A DNA stretch of 64,000 nucleotides from Haloplanus litoreus (GTDB taxonomy: Archaea; Halobacteriota; Halobacteria; Halobacteriales; Haloferacaceae): assembly GCF_042677945.1 (NCBI RefSeq), contig NZ_JBHUDN010000001.1; one strand, written 5' to 3'. A program made the position numbers and the translations under genes. The stretch's first letter is position 1; each line of letters starts with the position of its first letter. Shown here piece by piece: positions 43,434-52,540 of this stretch. The notes under the pieces are model-generated. The model saw only the letters and a list, made by a program, of their open reading frames with translations, did no database searches and was not told the DNA's origin.

Positions 43434-44846
43434 ATGACCAACTCGGATCGGCGGCCCGGCGTCGCCTCCGATGCCGGTCCGGGCGATGTGCTCTCCCCCC
43501 AGTCACCCATCGAGATCATCGAACGGTGGGACGAGTGGGTCGTCGAGGAGTATCGGGGTGGACACCGCGACGGCGAGACGTACGCGACCTACGACCGCCG
43601 CATCGACGCGATACGCGGGGCGAAAGCGCGGATGGACGACGAGAACCACCCCTGTCTGCTCAAGTGGGACGCCGACGACATCGTCGGGAACATCTACTGG
43701 AATCCGCTGTTCGAGCGACTGGAACTCCGGTACGATCCGCTGGTGGAGGCGTGGGCCGTCGTCCCGGCGGCGGGCCACTACCTCTTCGTCACCGCGTCGA
43801 CACTCGAAACCGCCCTCGAAGAGGCCCGAGCGGTGCAACGCCGGTTCGACTTCAAACGACTCGACGTCTACACACGCGACGGGAGCCGTCGGAAACGAAT
43901 CGACCACCGGTTCGTCCGGCAGTCCCTGGCGAAGTCCGGGGTTCGCTTCGAGAAGCGGACCCCTCCGGACGGGCGCTCCACCGACCCCGTGGTCGACGGC
44001 GTCGACGCGGACGACGACGCGCCGACCGAGGACGGGTCGACGACCCCGTCGTCGGTTCCCGCGAGCGCGCTCTTTGCCTCCGTGTCGGATCTGACCGAGG
44101 TCACCGTCGAGTCGACGTCGGGGCCGATCCACCGCTACCGGGCGACGTGGACCGACGGCGAACCGGCGACCATCGCGGCGCTGTCACCCGAGTACAGCGA
44201 TCACAGCGCCGCCGTGGACGCCTTCACCGAAGGCGTCGAGGACTGGGAGCGGATCGGCGACAGCGCGCACGTGACGACGGTGTTCGACACGGGGATCGGC
44301 CCGTCTCCGTGGGTCGCATACCGGACGGGCGATCTAGATTTCACTGCGTACGGCGACGAGTTGTCGGTCAGGACGCAGCGACGCGTGTGCCGGGAGATCG
44401 CCATCGGACTGGAGGTGGCCCGGGGCAACGGCGTGCCGGGGATCGGGGTCGAACCCGGGAACGTGTGTGTCGTCTCCGAGGACGGAACCAAACGGCTGAT
44501 GCTGTCGGGGTGGGGATTGCGCTGGAAAGTCACGCGAGCGCTCCACGCCGACCACGTGACGCCGTACACGGCGCCGGAACAACTGGACGGCAAGCTGACC
44601 GCGACGACGGACGTCTACCAACTGGGCGCGTTCGCGTACCGACTCCTGACCGGCACGGCACCCTTCTCGGACGCGACGGCGCTGAAGACGGCGATCCGCG
44701 AGAAGTCGCCGGCACCGCCGAGTCGTCACCGCCGCGTGCCGGCCGCCGTCGACGACGTGCTCGCCCGCGCGATGGCGACCGACCCGGCGGACCGCTACGA
44801 CGGCGTCGACGACCTGTACGGCGCTCTGCTGGGCGTCTTTCAGTAG
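43434..44846 (+). CDS. Kinase-fold protein with degraded catalytic motifs (pseudokinase)
   Basis: A 470-residue protein in two parts: an N-terminal domain (~25-175) with WDEW and YWNPLFERLELRYD stretches I cannot assign, an acidic linker (~180-215), and a C-terminal protein-kinase fold (~218-470). The APE-type motif (TAPEQ, 379-383), the DVYQLG of subdomain IX and the final DPADRY element are present. Catalytic motifs are not: HRDxKPxN appears as PGIGVEPGN (335-343), DFG as GWG (359-361), and the VAIK Lys region reads ATIAAL. It is therefore expected to bind a partner or nucleotide without phosphotransfer. No transmembrane segment. Confidence 0.82.
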   Translation: MTNSDRRPGVASDAGPGDVLSPQSPIEIIERWDEWVVEEYRGGHRDGETYATYDRRIDAIRGAKARMDDENHPCLLKWDADDIVGNIYWNPLFERLELRYDPLVEAWAVVPAAGHYLFVTASTLETALEEARAVQRRFDFKRLDVYTRDGSRRKRIDHRFVRQSLAKSGVRFEKRTPPDGRSTDPVVDGVDADDDAPTEDGSTTPSSVPASALFASVSDLTEVTVESTSGPIHRYRATWTDGEPATIAALSPEYSDHSAAVDAFTEGVEDWERIGDSAHVTTVFDTGIGPSPWVAYRTGDLDFTAYGDELSVRTQRRVCREIAIGLEVARGNGVPGIGVEPGNVCVVSEDGTKRLMLSGWGLRWKVTRALHADHVTPYTAPEQLDGKLTATTDVYQLGAFAYRLLTGTAPFSDATALKTAIREKSPAPPSRHRRVPAAVDDVLARAMATDPADRYDGVDDLYGALLGVFQ

Positions 44847-44880
44847 TGTCGTCGCCGACTCGCGGCACCGCCACCGAGGG

Positions 44881-44887
44881 TTTTAAT
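44881..44887 (+). promoter_or_regulatory. TATA box of the helicase gene
   Basis: ttttaat, about 27 nt before the GTG at 44911. Confidence 0.5.
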
Positions 44888-44910
44888 CCCGGGACGCGTA
44901 ACCCAGAGCC

Positions 44911-47073
44911 GTGGCAGACACGGCGGGACACGAGCGGTTCTTTCCGTACGAGTCGCCGTATCCGAACCAGCGCGAGGCGATGGACCGCATCGCCAACTCG
45001 CTCGCTCGCGGCCAGGACGTGCTGATGGAGGGCGCACCCGGGACGGGCAAGACCCTGTCGGCGCTGGTGCCGGCGCTCGCCCACGCCCGAGCGGAGGACC
45101 GAACGGTCGTCATCACGACGAACGTCCACCAGCAGATGCGCCAGTTCGTCGAGGACGCCCGCGCCATCGCGGCGGAAGAACCCATCCGGGCGGTGGTGTT
45201 CAAGGGCAAGGCCTCGATGTGCCACCTCGACGTCGGCTACGAGGAGTGCCGCAGCCTGAAAGAGACCACCCGATCCCTGGTCGAGGCCGAACGGGATCGC
45301 CGGGAACTCGCCGAACGGAGCGAGGCCCTCCTCGACGACGTGCGGGCCGGGGGCGAGGAGGCCGCCGAGGCGCGGTCGGCCGTCCTCGACGAACTGGAGG
45401 GGTTGGAGGCGGAAATCGAGGAACTGGAGGGGGCGAACGTCTGCGAACACTACCGCGCGAACCTCACGCGGGACACCGACGCGTTCCACGACTGGCTGTT
45501 CGAGGACGTGCGAACGCCCGAGGAGATCTACGCCTACGCCGACGAGCGGGGGCTCTGTGGCTACGAGCTCCTGAAGGAGGGGATGGAGGGCATCGACCTC
45601 GCCGTCTGTAACTACCACCATCTGCTCGATCCGTCGATCCGCGAGCACTTCTTCCGGTGGCTGGGCCGTGATCCCGGCGAAGTGATCACCGTCTTCGACG
45701 AGGCTCACAACGTCGAGTCGGCGGCACGGGAGCACGCGACGCGGACGCTCTCGGCGCGGACGCTGGAGGGGGCGCTCGCGGAACTGGAGGAGACCGACGA
45801 CTCGCGGGCCGGGCGGGCGAGGAACGTGATCGAGGCGTTCCTGACGGGGGTGGAGACGGCCGTCGACGGCGCCCTCGGCTTCGGAGAGCGAGAACAGGTC
45901 GGTGAGAACTGGCACGACCTCGACATCGCCAACGACGACCGGCGGGACGACCTCACGCTCGCCTTCCTCGACGCCTACGAGGGCGGCGGCATCGACACCG
46001 AAATCGACCTCGCGTTGCAGCTCGGCGAGACGCTGGACGAGGAGTACGAGGAGGCCTACCGCCGGGGCGAGACGACGACCCGCAAGGAGTCGGCGACCCT
46101 CCAAGCGGCCGGGTTCGTCGCCGACTGGATGGGCAACGATACGAGCCTGGGCCGGCACCCGATGGCGGCGGTGCGCCGCGACGCGGGCACCGACGAAGTG
46201 TACGGGCGGGCGGAGTTGTACACCGCGATCCCACGGCAGGTGACCGAGGGACTGTTCGACGAGGTGGCCGCGAGCGTACTGATGAGTGCGACGCTCCGAC
46301 CGTTCGACGTACTCGGAGACGTCCTCGGCCTGCCGGATCCGGTGACGCTCGCCTACGGACTGGAGTATCCCGAGGAACGCCGGCGGACGTTCGCCGTCGA
46401 GGGACCGGCGCTGTTCGCGAGCGACCGCGACGACCCCGAGACACAGGCGACGGTGGCGGAGACACTCGACGGCGTCGTCCGGATGACGCCCGGTAACGTC
46501 CTCCTGTTTTTCCCCTCCTACGGCGAGGCAGAGCGGTACTACGACCTGCTGGACGTCGGGGACGCTTACCTCGACGAGGCGGGGACGGCCACGGAGGACC
46601 TCCGCCAGCGGTTCGTCGCCGACGACGAGGCCACCCTGTTCACGTCGCTGTGGGGGACCCTCGGCGAAGGGGTGAGCTTCGACGGCGACGACGCCCGCAC
46701 CGTCGTCGTCGTCGGCGTGCCCTACCCGAACCTCTCGAAACGGCTGGAGGCGGTCCAGGACGCCTACGACCGGGCGTACGGCGATCTGACGGACGCAGGG
46801 TGGCGCTACGCCGTCGAGATCCCGACCATCCGCAAGACCCGGCAGGCGCTCGGACGGGTGATCCGCTCGCCCGACGACTACGGGGTGCGTGTCCTGCTGG
46901 ACAAACGTTACACGCGCGCCGGGCGCGACATGGGGAAGTACGGCGTCCGCGACGAGTTCCCGCCGGAGGAGCGCGACGAACTCATCGACGTGGCACCGGC
47001 GAAGCTGAAGTTCGCGACACTGAACTTCTTCGGGGACCTCGACGCCTACGACGGCGACCCACCGGTACCGTGA
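44911..47073 (+). CDS. XPD/Rad3-like DNA helicase (DEAH, Fe-S type)
   Basis: A 720-residue superfamily 2 helicase. Walker A is EGAPGTGKTLSAL; DEAH lies in VFDEAHNVES; the region between has four Cys (SMCHLDVGYEECRS, NVCEHY, RGLCGYE) at the spacing of the XPD iron-sulfur cluster. The C-terminal half has LGEGVSFDGDDARTV and RQALGRVIRSPDDYG (motifs V and VI). It likely unwinds DNA in repair. Start is GTG with TATA-like box at leaderless distance. Length fits archaeal XPD/Rad3 proteins. Confidence 0.92.
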   Translation: MADTAGHERFFPYESPYPNQREAMDRIANSLARGQDVLMEGAPGTGKTLSALVPALAHARAEDRTVVITTNVHQQMRQFVEDARAIAAEEPIRAVVFKGKASMCHLDVGYEECRSLKETTRSLVEAERDRRELAERSEALLDDVRAGGEEAAEARSAVLDELEGLEAEIEELEGANVCEHYRANLTRDTDAFHDWLFEDVRTPEEIYAYADERGLCGYELLKEGMEGIDLAVCNYHHLLDPSIREHFFRWLGRDPGEVITVFDEAHNVESAAREHATRTLSARTLEGALAELEETDDSRAGRARNVIEAFLTGVETAVDGALGFGEREQVGENWHDLDIANDDRRDDLTLAFLDAYEGGGIDTEIDLALQLGETLDEEYEEAYRRGETTTRKESATLQAAGFVADWMGNDTSLGRHPMAAVRRDAGTDEVYGRAELYTAIPRQVTEGLFDEVAASVLMSATLRPFDVLGDVLGLPDPVTLAYGLEYPEERRRTFAVEGPALFASDRDDPETQATVAETLDGVVRMTPGNVLLFFPSYGEAERYYDLLDVGDAYLDEAGTATEDLRQRFVADDEATLFTSLWGTLGEGVSFDGDDARTVVVVGVPYPNLSKRLEAVQDAYDRAYGDLTDAGWRYAVEIPTIRKTRQALGRVIRSPDDYGVRVLLDKRYTRAGRDMGKYGVRDEFPPEERDELIDVAPAKLKFATLNFFGDLDAYDGDPPVP

Positions 47074-47081
47074 GGCGTCCA

Positions 47082-47093
47082 GAAAATATTTTT
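47082..47093 (+). promoter_or_regulatory. TATA box of the lipoprotein gene
   Basis: gaaaatattttt, centred about 29 nt before the ATG at 47117. The trailing T run may also serve as terminator for the helicase transcript. Confidence 0.6.
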
Positions 47094-47116
47094 CGGTCGA
47101 GGACGGTCGGTGGCGT

Positions 47117-47746
<630 letters not shown>

Positions 47747-47813
47747 TCCGACGCCTCGCTCGGGCGCCGACCCGGGCCGTGCCCTTATGCCGGTCCCCGC
47801 CTAACGCCTGCCG

Positions 47814-49160
47814 ATGCGTCAGCAGTCACGGCCCCCCGGTCCCCGTGGAGAGCCGATTTTCGGCAACAGCAGACAGTACGCCCGGGACCCCTTCGAGTTC
47901 CTGACGGCGTGTGAATCGGCCTACGGTGACGTGGTCGAGGTGGAACTCGGCCCACTGGAGACGTACATCGCGACGAATCCGTCGGACATCGAGCGGATCC
48001 TCGTCGGGGACCACGAAAAGTACCGAAAACCCGAGTTTCAGGACGACGCGCTCGGTCGCCTCCTGGGTGACGGGTTGCTCCTGAGCGAGGGAGAACAGTG
48101 GCGCGAGCAGCGAACCCTCGCCAACCCCGCGTTCGACATGTCACGGATCGCAGGTATCGCGGACACGATGACCCGCCACGCGACGGCGGCCGTCGAGGAG
48201 TGGAACGCGGGCGACGACGTCGACCTCGAACTCGAGATGGCGCGGTTGACGGTGAAGATCATCGCCGACGCCATGCTGGGTGTCGACCTCGGGGAGGAGC
48301 GCGTGCGGACGATTCAGGAGAACCTCGAACCCCTCGGCGCGCGGTTCGAACCGAACCCCATCCGCTTCGTCACGCCGGACTGGCTGCCGACCCGCGAGAA
48401 CCGAGCGTACGAGGCGGCCGTCCGGACGCTGGAGGACGTGGTGGCGGACATCGTCGCCGAGCGCCGGGGCACGGAGGGTAGCGTCGACGACGAGGACCCG
48501 CCGATGGACCTCCTCTCGATCCTCCTCCGGGCGCAGAACCGCGGCGAACAGTCCGACGAGCAACTGCGCGACGAGGTGGTGACGATGCTGCTCGCGGGCC
48601 ACGACACGACGGCGCTGACGCTCACCTACGCCTTCTACCTGCTCTCCCAGCATCCGGAGGCGGAGCGGCGGGTTCACGCGGAACTCGACTCGGTCCTCGA
48701 CGGCCCGCCGACGTTCGCCGACACGCGCGAGCTGACCACGCTGGATCGGGTCCTGCAGGAGACGATGCGACTGTATCCGCCCGTCTACGTCATGTTCCGG
48801 GAACCCGTCGTCGACGTGAAACTCGACGGCTACCGCGTCCCCGAGGGGGCGGCGATCATGCTCCCGCAGTGGGCCGTCCACCGCTCTCCGCGGTGGTGGG
48901 ACGACCCCGGCCGGTTCGACCCCGACAGGTGGACGCGGGAGCGACGGGCGGACCGCCCCCGCTTCGCACACTTTCCCTTCGGCGGCGGGCCGCGTCACTG
49001 CATCGGCAAGCAGTTCTCGCTGCTCGAAGCGAAACTCATCCTCGCAGTCGTCGGCCGGGAGTACAGCCTCGAGTACGCCCGCGACGAACCGTTCGACCTC
49101 CGGGGATCGCTGACGATGCATCCCGTGGACGGGATGCCGATGCGGGTCCGCGAGCGCTAG
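47814..49160 (+). CDS. Cytochrome P450
   Basis: A 448-residue heme monooxygenase. AGHDTTALT is the oxygen-binding I-helix, ETMR the K-helix ExxR, and FGGGPRHCIGKQFSL the heme-binding loop with the proximal Cys. N-terminal residues show no membrane anchor, so soluble. Substrate unknown; carotenoid or fatty-acid hydroxylation is common for haloarchaeal P450s. No redox-partner gene is adjacent. Its stop shares bases with that of the converging gene. Confidence 0.95.
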   Translation: MRQQSRPPGPRGEPIFGNSRQYARDPFEFLTACESAYGDVVEVELGPLETYIATNPSDIERILVGDHEKYRKPEFQDDALGRLLGDGLLLSEGEQWREQRTLANPAFDMSRIAGIADTMTRHATAAVEEWNAGDDVDLELEMARLTVKIIADAMLGVDLGEERVRTIQENLEPLGARFEPNPIRFVTPDWLPTRENRAYEAAVRTLEDVVADIVAERRGTEGSVDDEDPPMDLLSILLRAQNRGEQSDEQLRDEVVTMLLAGHDTTALTLTYAFYLLSQHPEAERRVHAELDSVLDGPPTFADTRELTTLDRVLQETMRLYPPVYVMFREPVVDVKLDGYRVPEGAAIMLPQWAVHRSPRWWDDPGRFDPDRWTRERRADRPRFAHFPFGGGPRHCIGKQFSLLEAKLILAVVGREYSLEYARDEPFDLRGSLTMHPVDGMPMRVRER

Positions 49161-49666
49161 GGGCGAGGGAGCGGAACGGTCCACGCCGTCTCGCGCCGGG
49201 CGCGACTCCAGAGGTCGAGTTCCGACACGGTCCACGTGATGGGGTCGATATCGGTCGAGCGAAGCCGGGCCACGGCGTCGGCGGGACCGTCGCGTGCGAG
49301 GGTGACGTGGGGGACGTAGGCCGGTCCCTCTAGGTCGTCGTGGACGGCGCCGAACGTCTCGACCAGCCGCGAGTGAAGATCCCGGAGCCCCGGACTCTCG
49401 ACGGAGAGGTAGACGACCGGTCCCGGACCGTGGGTCGGCCTCTCGAAGGCGTCGATGCCCGTCACCCGTGCCTCGAACGCGGGCGTCGGCGAGAGTGCCC
49501 TGCGGAGGCGGTCCCGGAGGTGGTGGACGTCGGCCTCGTCGGCGTCGAATCGCTTACAGACCAGGGAGTGTCGCTCGCGGATGCGGTCGAACCCGGTCAG
49601 TTTCGGGTGGAGATCCGCCGCGAGACGCTCGACGGCGCCCGGGACGGGGACGTTGAGGCTGTACAC
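49157..49666 (-). CDS. 2'-5' RNA ligase/LigT-like 2H phosphoesterase
   Basis: A 169-residue 2H-superfamily protein with the two catalytic His motifs HSLV (near residue 33) and HVTL (near 120), plus LDLWSR at the C-terminus. Such proteins hydrolyse or ligate 2',3'-cyclic phosphate RNA ends. Its stop codon and that of the P450 gene share three bases (CTAG at 49157-49160). It begins 7 nt downstream of the small DUF7554-like gene. Confidence 0.88.
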   Translation of the reverse strand: MYSLNVPVPGAVERLAADLHPKLTGFDRIRERHSLVCKRFDADEADVHHLRDRLRRALSPTPAFEARVTGIDAFERPTHGPGPVVYLSVESPGLRDLHSRLVETFGAVHDDLEGPAYVPHVTLARDGPADAVARLRSTDIDPITWTVSELDLWSRARRETAWTVPLPRP

Positions 49667-49673
49667 GACGGCC

Positions 49674-49862
49674 TCAGATCCGGTCGAGGAGCCAGAGGAC
49701 GATCAGAACGACGACGAGGAGACCGAGGAGGTTCGGGAGGAAGCCGAGCAGGCCGAAGAAGACGTCGAACACCTCGCCGACGATTTGGAGAACGAGCCAG
49801 ACGAGAACGAGGACGAGGACGAGTTTGAGCAGATCCTCCACGTCGAGCGAGGCGCGATGCAT
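49674..49862 (-). CDS. Small two-segment membrane protein (DUF7554-like), 62 aa
   Basis: A 62-residue protein: acidic N-terminus, then two long hydrophobic segments, ending LWLLDRI. The pattern matches haloarchaeal DUF7554 from memory. Only the last part of a longer - strand frame is protein-like, so the ATG at 49862 is the start. Located 7 nt upstream of the LigT-like gene on the same strand, suggesting co-transcription. Function unknown. Confidence 0.72.
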   Translation of the reverse strand: MHRASLDVEDLLKLVLVLVLVWLVLQIVGEVFDVFFGLLGFLPNLLGLLVVVLIVLWLLDRI

Positions 49863-49911
49863 GGACACCCGTGGGCGTGCCGTAGACAAAAGGGTGGTGG
49901 CGGGGGCCGCC

Positions 49912-50829
49912 TCAGGCGGTCCGCGAACGCGCGGCGACGGCGAGTAAGGCCACCAGCCCCGCGAGGAGGCCGAATCCGGGGGCGCCACCCTCGGTCGTCG
50001 GCGTCGCCGTCGTGGGAGGGGTCCGCGTCGACGTCGTGGGAGGGGTCCGCGTCGGCGTCGGCGTCGCGGTGGGTGTCCGTGTCGCGGTGGCCGTCGCGTC
50101 GGCCGCCGCACCGTCGGGGGCGACGGCGAACTCCGAGAGTCCGGGCGACTGGGCGCGGTAGGTGACGTGGGTCCGGTTGCGCTCGAGTTCCTGCGTCCGG
50201 AGGCGTCGCCAAGTGCGGTTGGTCGCCCGGTAGCGATAGAGGCTGACGTTCTCCGCGGAGACGTTGCGCTCGCGGAGGCGCGTCCGATTCAGAGCGAAGG
50301 TCATCGAGACGTCGGTGACGTTCGCGTTCGGTACGGTGTGGGTGACGTTGAGATAGCCGAAGGGCGGCACGCCGGGGAAGCGGTTCACGCCGGCGCTGAC
50401 CTGCGTGGCGGTGCGGACGGTCAACTGGAAGTCACCGTCGCCACCGGTGACGGCCATCTCGCGGAGGCGAACTCCCGTCTCCGGACTCTCGGCCATCCGA
50501 CCGAAGCGGACGCGAACCGTCCCGTTGGCCGCGGCGTTCCGGACGTGCACCGACGCGTGTCCGGGGCCGTGGTGAGTGACCGACACGTTGGCGTGGCCGT
50601 CGCCGCCCGGCCCCATCGGCGTGCCGCCACCCCCGCCGCCCGGACCACTGGTCGTCCGTCCCCCGTCGTCGCTCCCGCCACCGTTCGGTCCCATCGGCGT
50701 GCCGCCACCCCCGCCGCCCCCACCCTGCTGTGAGACCACGTCGGTCGAGTGCGGGGACGCCGCGGCGACGACGCCAGCGACCGAGACGACGAGCACGAGT
50801 CCGAGGACTATCGCCGCTCGTCCGGACAT
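49912..50829 (-). CDS. Secreted PGF-CTERM surface protein
   Basis: A 305-residue exported protein. Signal peptide at residues 1-23; a Gly-rich stretch with two copies of GGGGTPMGP (residues ~38-75); a beta-rich central domain with several Asn-x-Ser/Thr sites; a Thr/Pro linker; and a C-terminal GAPGFGLLAGLVALLAVAARSRTA, shown here in parts, that is a PGF-CTERM sorting signal. Archaeosortase ArtA would remove that signal and lipid-anchor the protein to the S-layer/membrane. No catalytic motif. The promoter region is upstream at 50830-50860. Confidence 0.85.
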   Translation of the reverse strand: MSGRAAIVLGLVLVVSVAGVVAAASPHSTDVVSQQGGGGGGGGTPMGPNGGGSDDGGRTTSGPGGGGGGTPMGPGGDGHANVSVTHHGPGHASVHVRNAAANGTVRVRFGRMAESPETGVRLREMAVTGGDGDFQLTVRTATQVSAGVNRFPGVPPFGYLNVTHTVPNANVTDVSMTFALNRTRLRERNVSAENVSLYRYRATNRTWRRLRTQELERNRTHVTYRAQSPGLSEFAVAPDGAAADATATATRTPTATPTPTRTPPTTSTRTPPTTATPTTEGGAPGFGLLAGLVALLAVAARSRTA

Positions 50830-51179
50830 ATCGTCAACTCGCCGATAGCTGTTGATAAGTACTTCGGCGGGAGTCGCGGCGGATCGGAACCAGCGTGGTG
50901 GCGAGTGTCGGGCACGCGATGACGGCGAATCTCAAGGCTTTTTAGACCGACTGCGCTACGGCCGGGCCGACAATGAGTCGGAGCGCGGCCGACGGCGTGT
51001 TGCACACCAGTACGAACGGATCGGTCGGGGACGGGAGGCCGAGCGGATGGGCGTGACCCGTCGTCGGGTGGCGGGCGTCTCGCGGCGTGATCGTCCGGAC
51101 GGACCACATCTCGGCCCCGCGTCGTCCCCGCACCGGCGAACGGCGACGACGGCCCGGGCTCACTGATATCCACGAACCG
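50830..51179. other. 350-nt non-coding region upstream of TauE-like gene
   Basis: Between the divergent starts of the PGF-CTERM gene and the TauE gene. It holds a T-rich TATA-like box (50938-50944) and a 27-codon ORF from ATG 50973 to TGA 51054-51056, about 31 nt downstream of that box. I see no conserved family in the ORF. A sequence similar to the 5' half of a tRNA lies on the - strand near 50960-50968, but no complete tRNA can be folded. Confidence 0.5.
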
Positions 51180-52256
51180 ATGACTCTCTCGTCATCCAAC
51201 CGCATCCAGAAGTGGTTCCTGAAGTATCAGCACGTCTTCGTCTTCACGGCGCCGGTGGCCTTCGTCGTCGGCGTATTCTTCACGGCGCCCGTCTCGGGCG
51301 ACCCGGGGGCGAACTACTGGCTGAAGTTCTGGTGGCTGTTCCCCGTCTTCCTGCTGGGCGCGACCATCGTAAACACCGTCGGCATCAGCGGGTCCGCGCT
51401 CTTCGTCCCCTTCCTCATCTTCGTCTTCCCCCTGTTCGCCCAACCGCTCGAACCCGAGACGCTCGTGAAGGTCGGGCTGATCAGCGAAGCCTTCGGGCTG
51501 TCGAGTTCGTCGGTGGCGTTCGTCCAGTACGGCCTCGTCGACCGCCGACTGGCGCTTTCCCTCGTCGGCGGGTCGATTCCGTTCGTCGTGGGCGGGGCGT
51601 TGCTCTCCTTCGTTATTCCCGAACCCGTCTTCCACGCGCTACTCGGACTCGCCCTGCTGGCGGCCGCTTACCTGCTGTTCAGGACCAACCTCGACCACGG
51701 CAACGGCGACGAAGCCGCGGCGGACGGCGGGACGGCTGAGGTGGGCGTCGACTTGCCCGACGACGACGGTAAACTCGGACCGGCGGGTGTCGAGACGGCC
51801 GACGACGGGACCGTGACCCGCGTCGACCGGGACGGCGACGACTACACCTACACCCGGGGAGGCTACCTGCGGCGGGCCGCCAACTACAGCATCGGCGGCA
51901 CCTTCCAGGGCCTCGCCGGCTTCGGAATCGGCGAACTCGGCATCATCTCGATGCTCGGGACCAAGGTGCCCGTGCGCGTGGCCATCGGAACGAACCACAT
52001 CGTGGTCGCGCTGACGGCGATTCTGGCCTCGGTGGTCCACGTCTTCGGCGGCGGCCTCGTCGGCGGCCACTCGCTCAGCCTCGCCTCCACCCCCTGGAAC
52101 ATGGTCGTGTTCACCGTCCCCGCGACGGTGACCGGCGGACAGATCGCTCCCTACGTGTCGAACGCGCTCAGCACCCGGACGATCAAGCGGTTCGTCGCCA
52201 TGCTGTTCGGACTCATCGCGACGGCGCTGTTCCTGATGGCGGCGGGCCTGGGTTGA
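51180..52256 (+). CDS. TauE/SafE-family anion exporter
   Basis: A 358-residue membrane protein with two four-helix halves separated by an acidic cytoplasmic loop (~residues 165-245, with DDDGKLGPAG and DYTYTRGGY). The first half has NTVGISGSALFVPF and the second GTFQGLAGFGIGELG, repeated-family motifs of TauE/SafE. Such proteins export sulfite, sulfoacetate or related anions. It stands alone; no sulfur-metabolism gene is adjacent (the rhodaneses are 7 kb away). Confidence 0.9.
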   Translation: MTLSSSNRIQKWFLKYQHVFVFTAPVAFVVGVFFTAPVSGDPGANYWLKFWWLFPVFLLGATIVNTVGISGSALFVPFLIFVFPLFAQPLEPETLVKVGLISEAFGLSSSSVAFVQYGLVDRRLALSLVGGSIPFVVGGALLSFVIPEPVFHALLGLALLAAAYLLFRTNLDHGNGDEAAADGGTAEVGVDLPDDDGKLGPAGVETADDGTVTRVDRDGDDYTYTRGGYLRRAANYSIGGTFQGLAGFGIGELGIISMLGTKVPVRVAIGTNHIVVALTAILASVVHVFGGGLVGGHSLSLASTPWNMVVFTVPATVTGGQIAPYVSNALSTRTIKRFVAMLFGLIATALFLMAAGLG

Positions 52257-52305
52257 GCGGCCGCTACGGCAACTGCTGTGGACGGGAGAAGACGCGCACC
52301 GCCGG

Positions 52306-52467
52306 TTACCGCTTCGGGTCGAGCGCTTCGACCTGCATGTCGATATAGCGCCGCGGCCACTCGGCGAGAGACGATTCGAAGCGGCCGAGGAGACTCTGCG
52401 ACGCCGGGCCGTCGGGGGTCGGTCGCCCGTCCCCGCGGAGGCGGGAGGGATCAGTTTCGTGGCTCAT
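52306..52467 (-). CDS. Small haloarchaeal protein, 53 aa
   Basis: A 53-residue hydrophilic protein with a helical C-terminal half (LLGRFESSLAEWPRRYIDMQVEAL). ATG at 52467 follows a possible TATA-like box (minus strand, 52499-52507). The protein-like part begins at that ATG. Function unknown. It lies between the TauE and uvrB genes, in the same direction as uvrB. Confidence 0.6.
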   Translation of the reverse strand: MSHETDPSRLRGDGRPTPDGPASQSLLGRFESSLAEWPRRYIDMQVEALDPKR

Positions 52468-52540
52468 CGGTGACGACCGTACGCTCGTGTCCCGCCAGTA
52501 ATAAACATTGGTGACGGTTACCACGCCGCCGGAGGGAGCG

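Noticed and set aside
50881..50975. tRNA-like 5' half (- strand, with TAGCGCAGTCGGT) followed downstream by a T-loop-like GGTTCCGATCC
   Set aside because: The T-stem sequences do not pair, there is no matching acceptor 3' end and no anticodon stem at the right place, so it does not fold as a tRNA.
50852..51166. + strand ORF with a helix-turn-helix-like stretch (GREAERMGVTRRRVAG)
   Set aside because: The rest of the frame is Arg-rich and of non-coding composition, with no suitable start or promoter. The similarity is probably chance.
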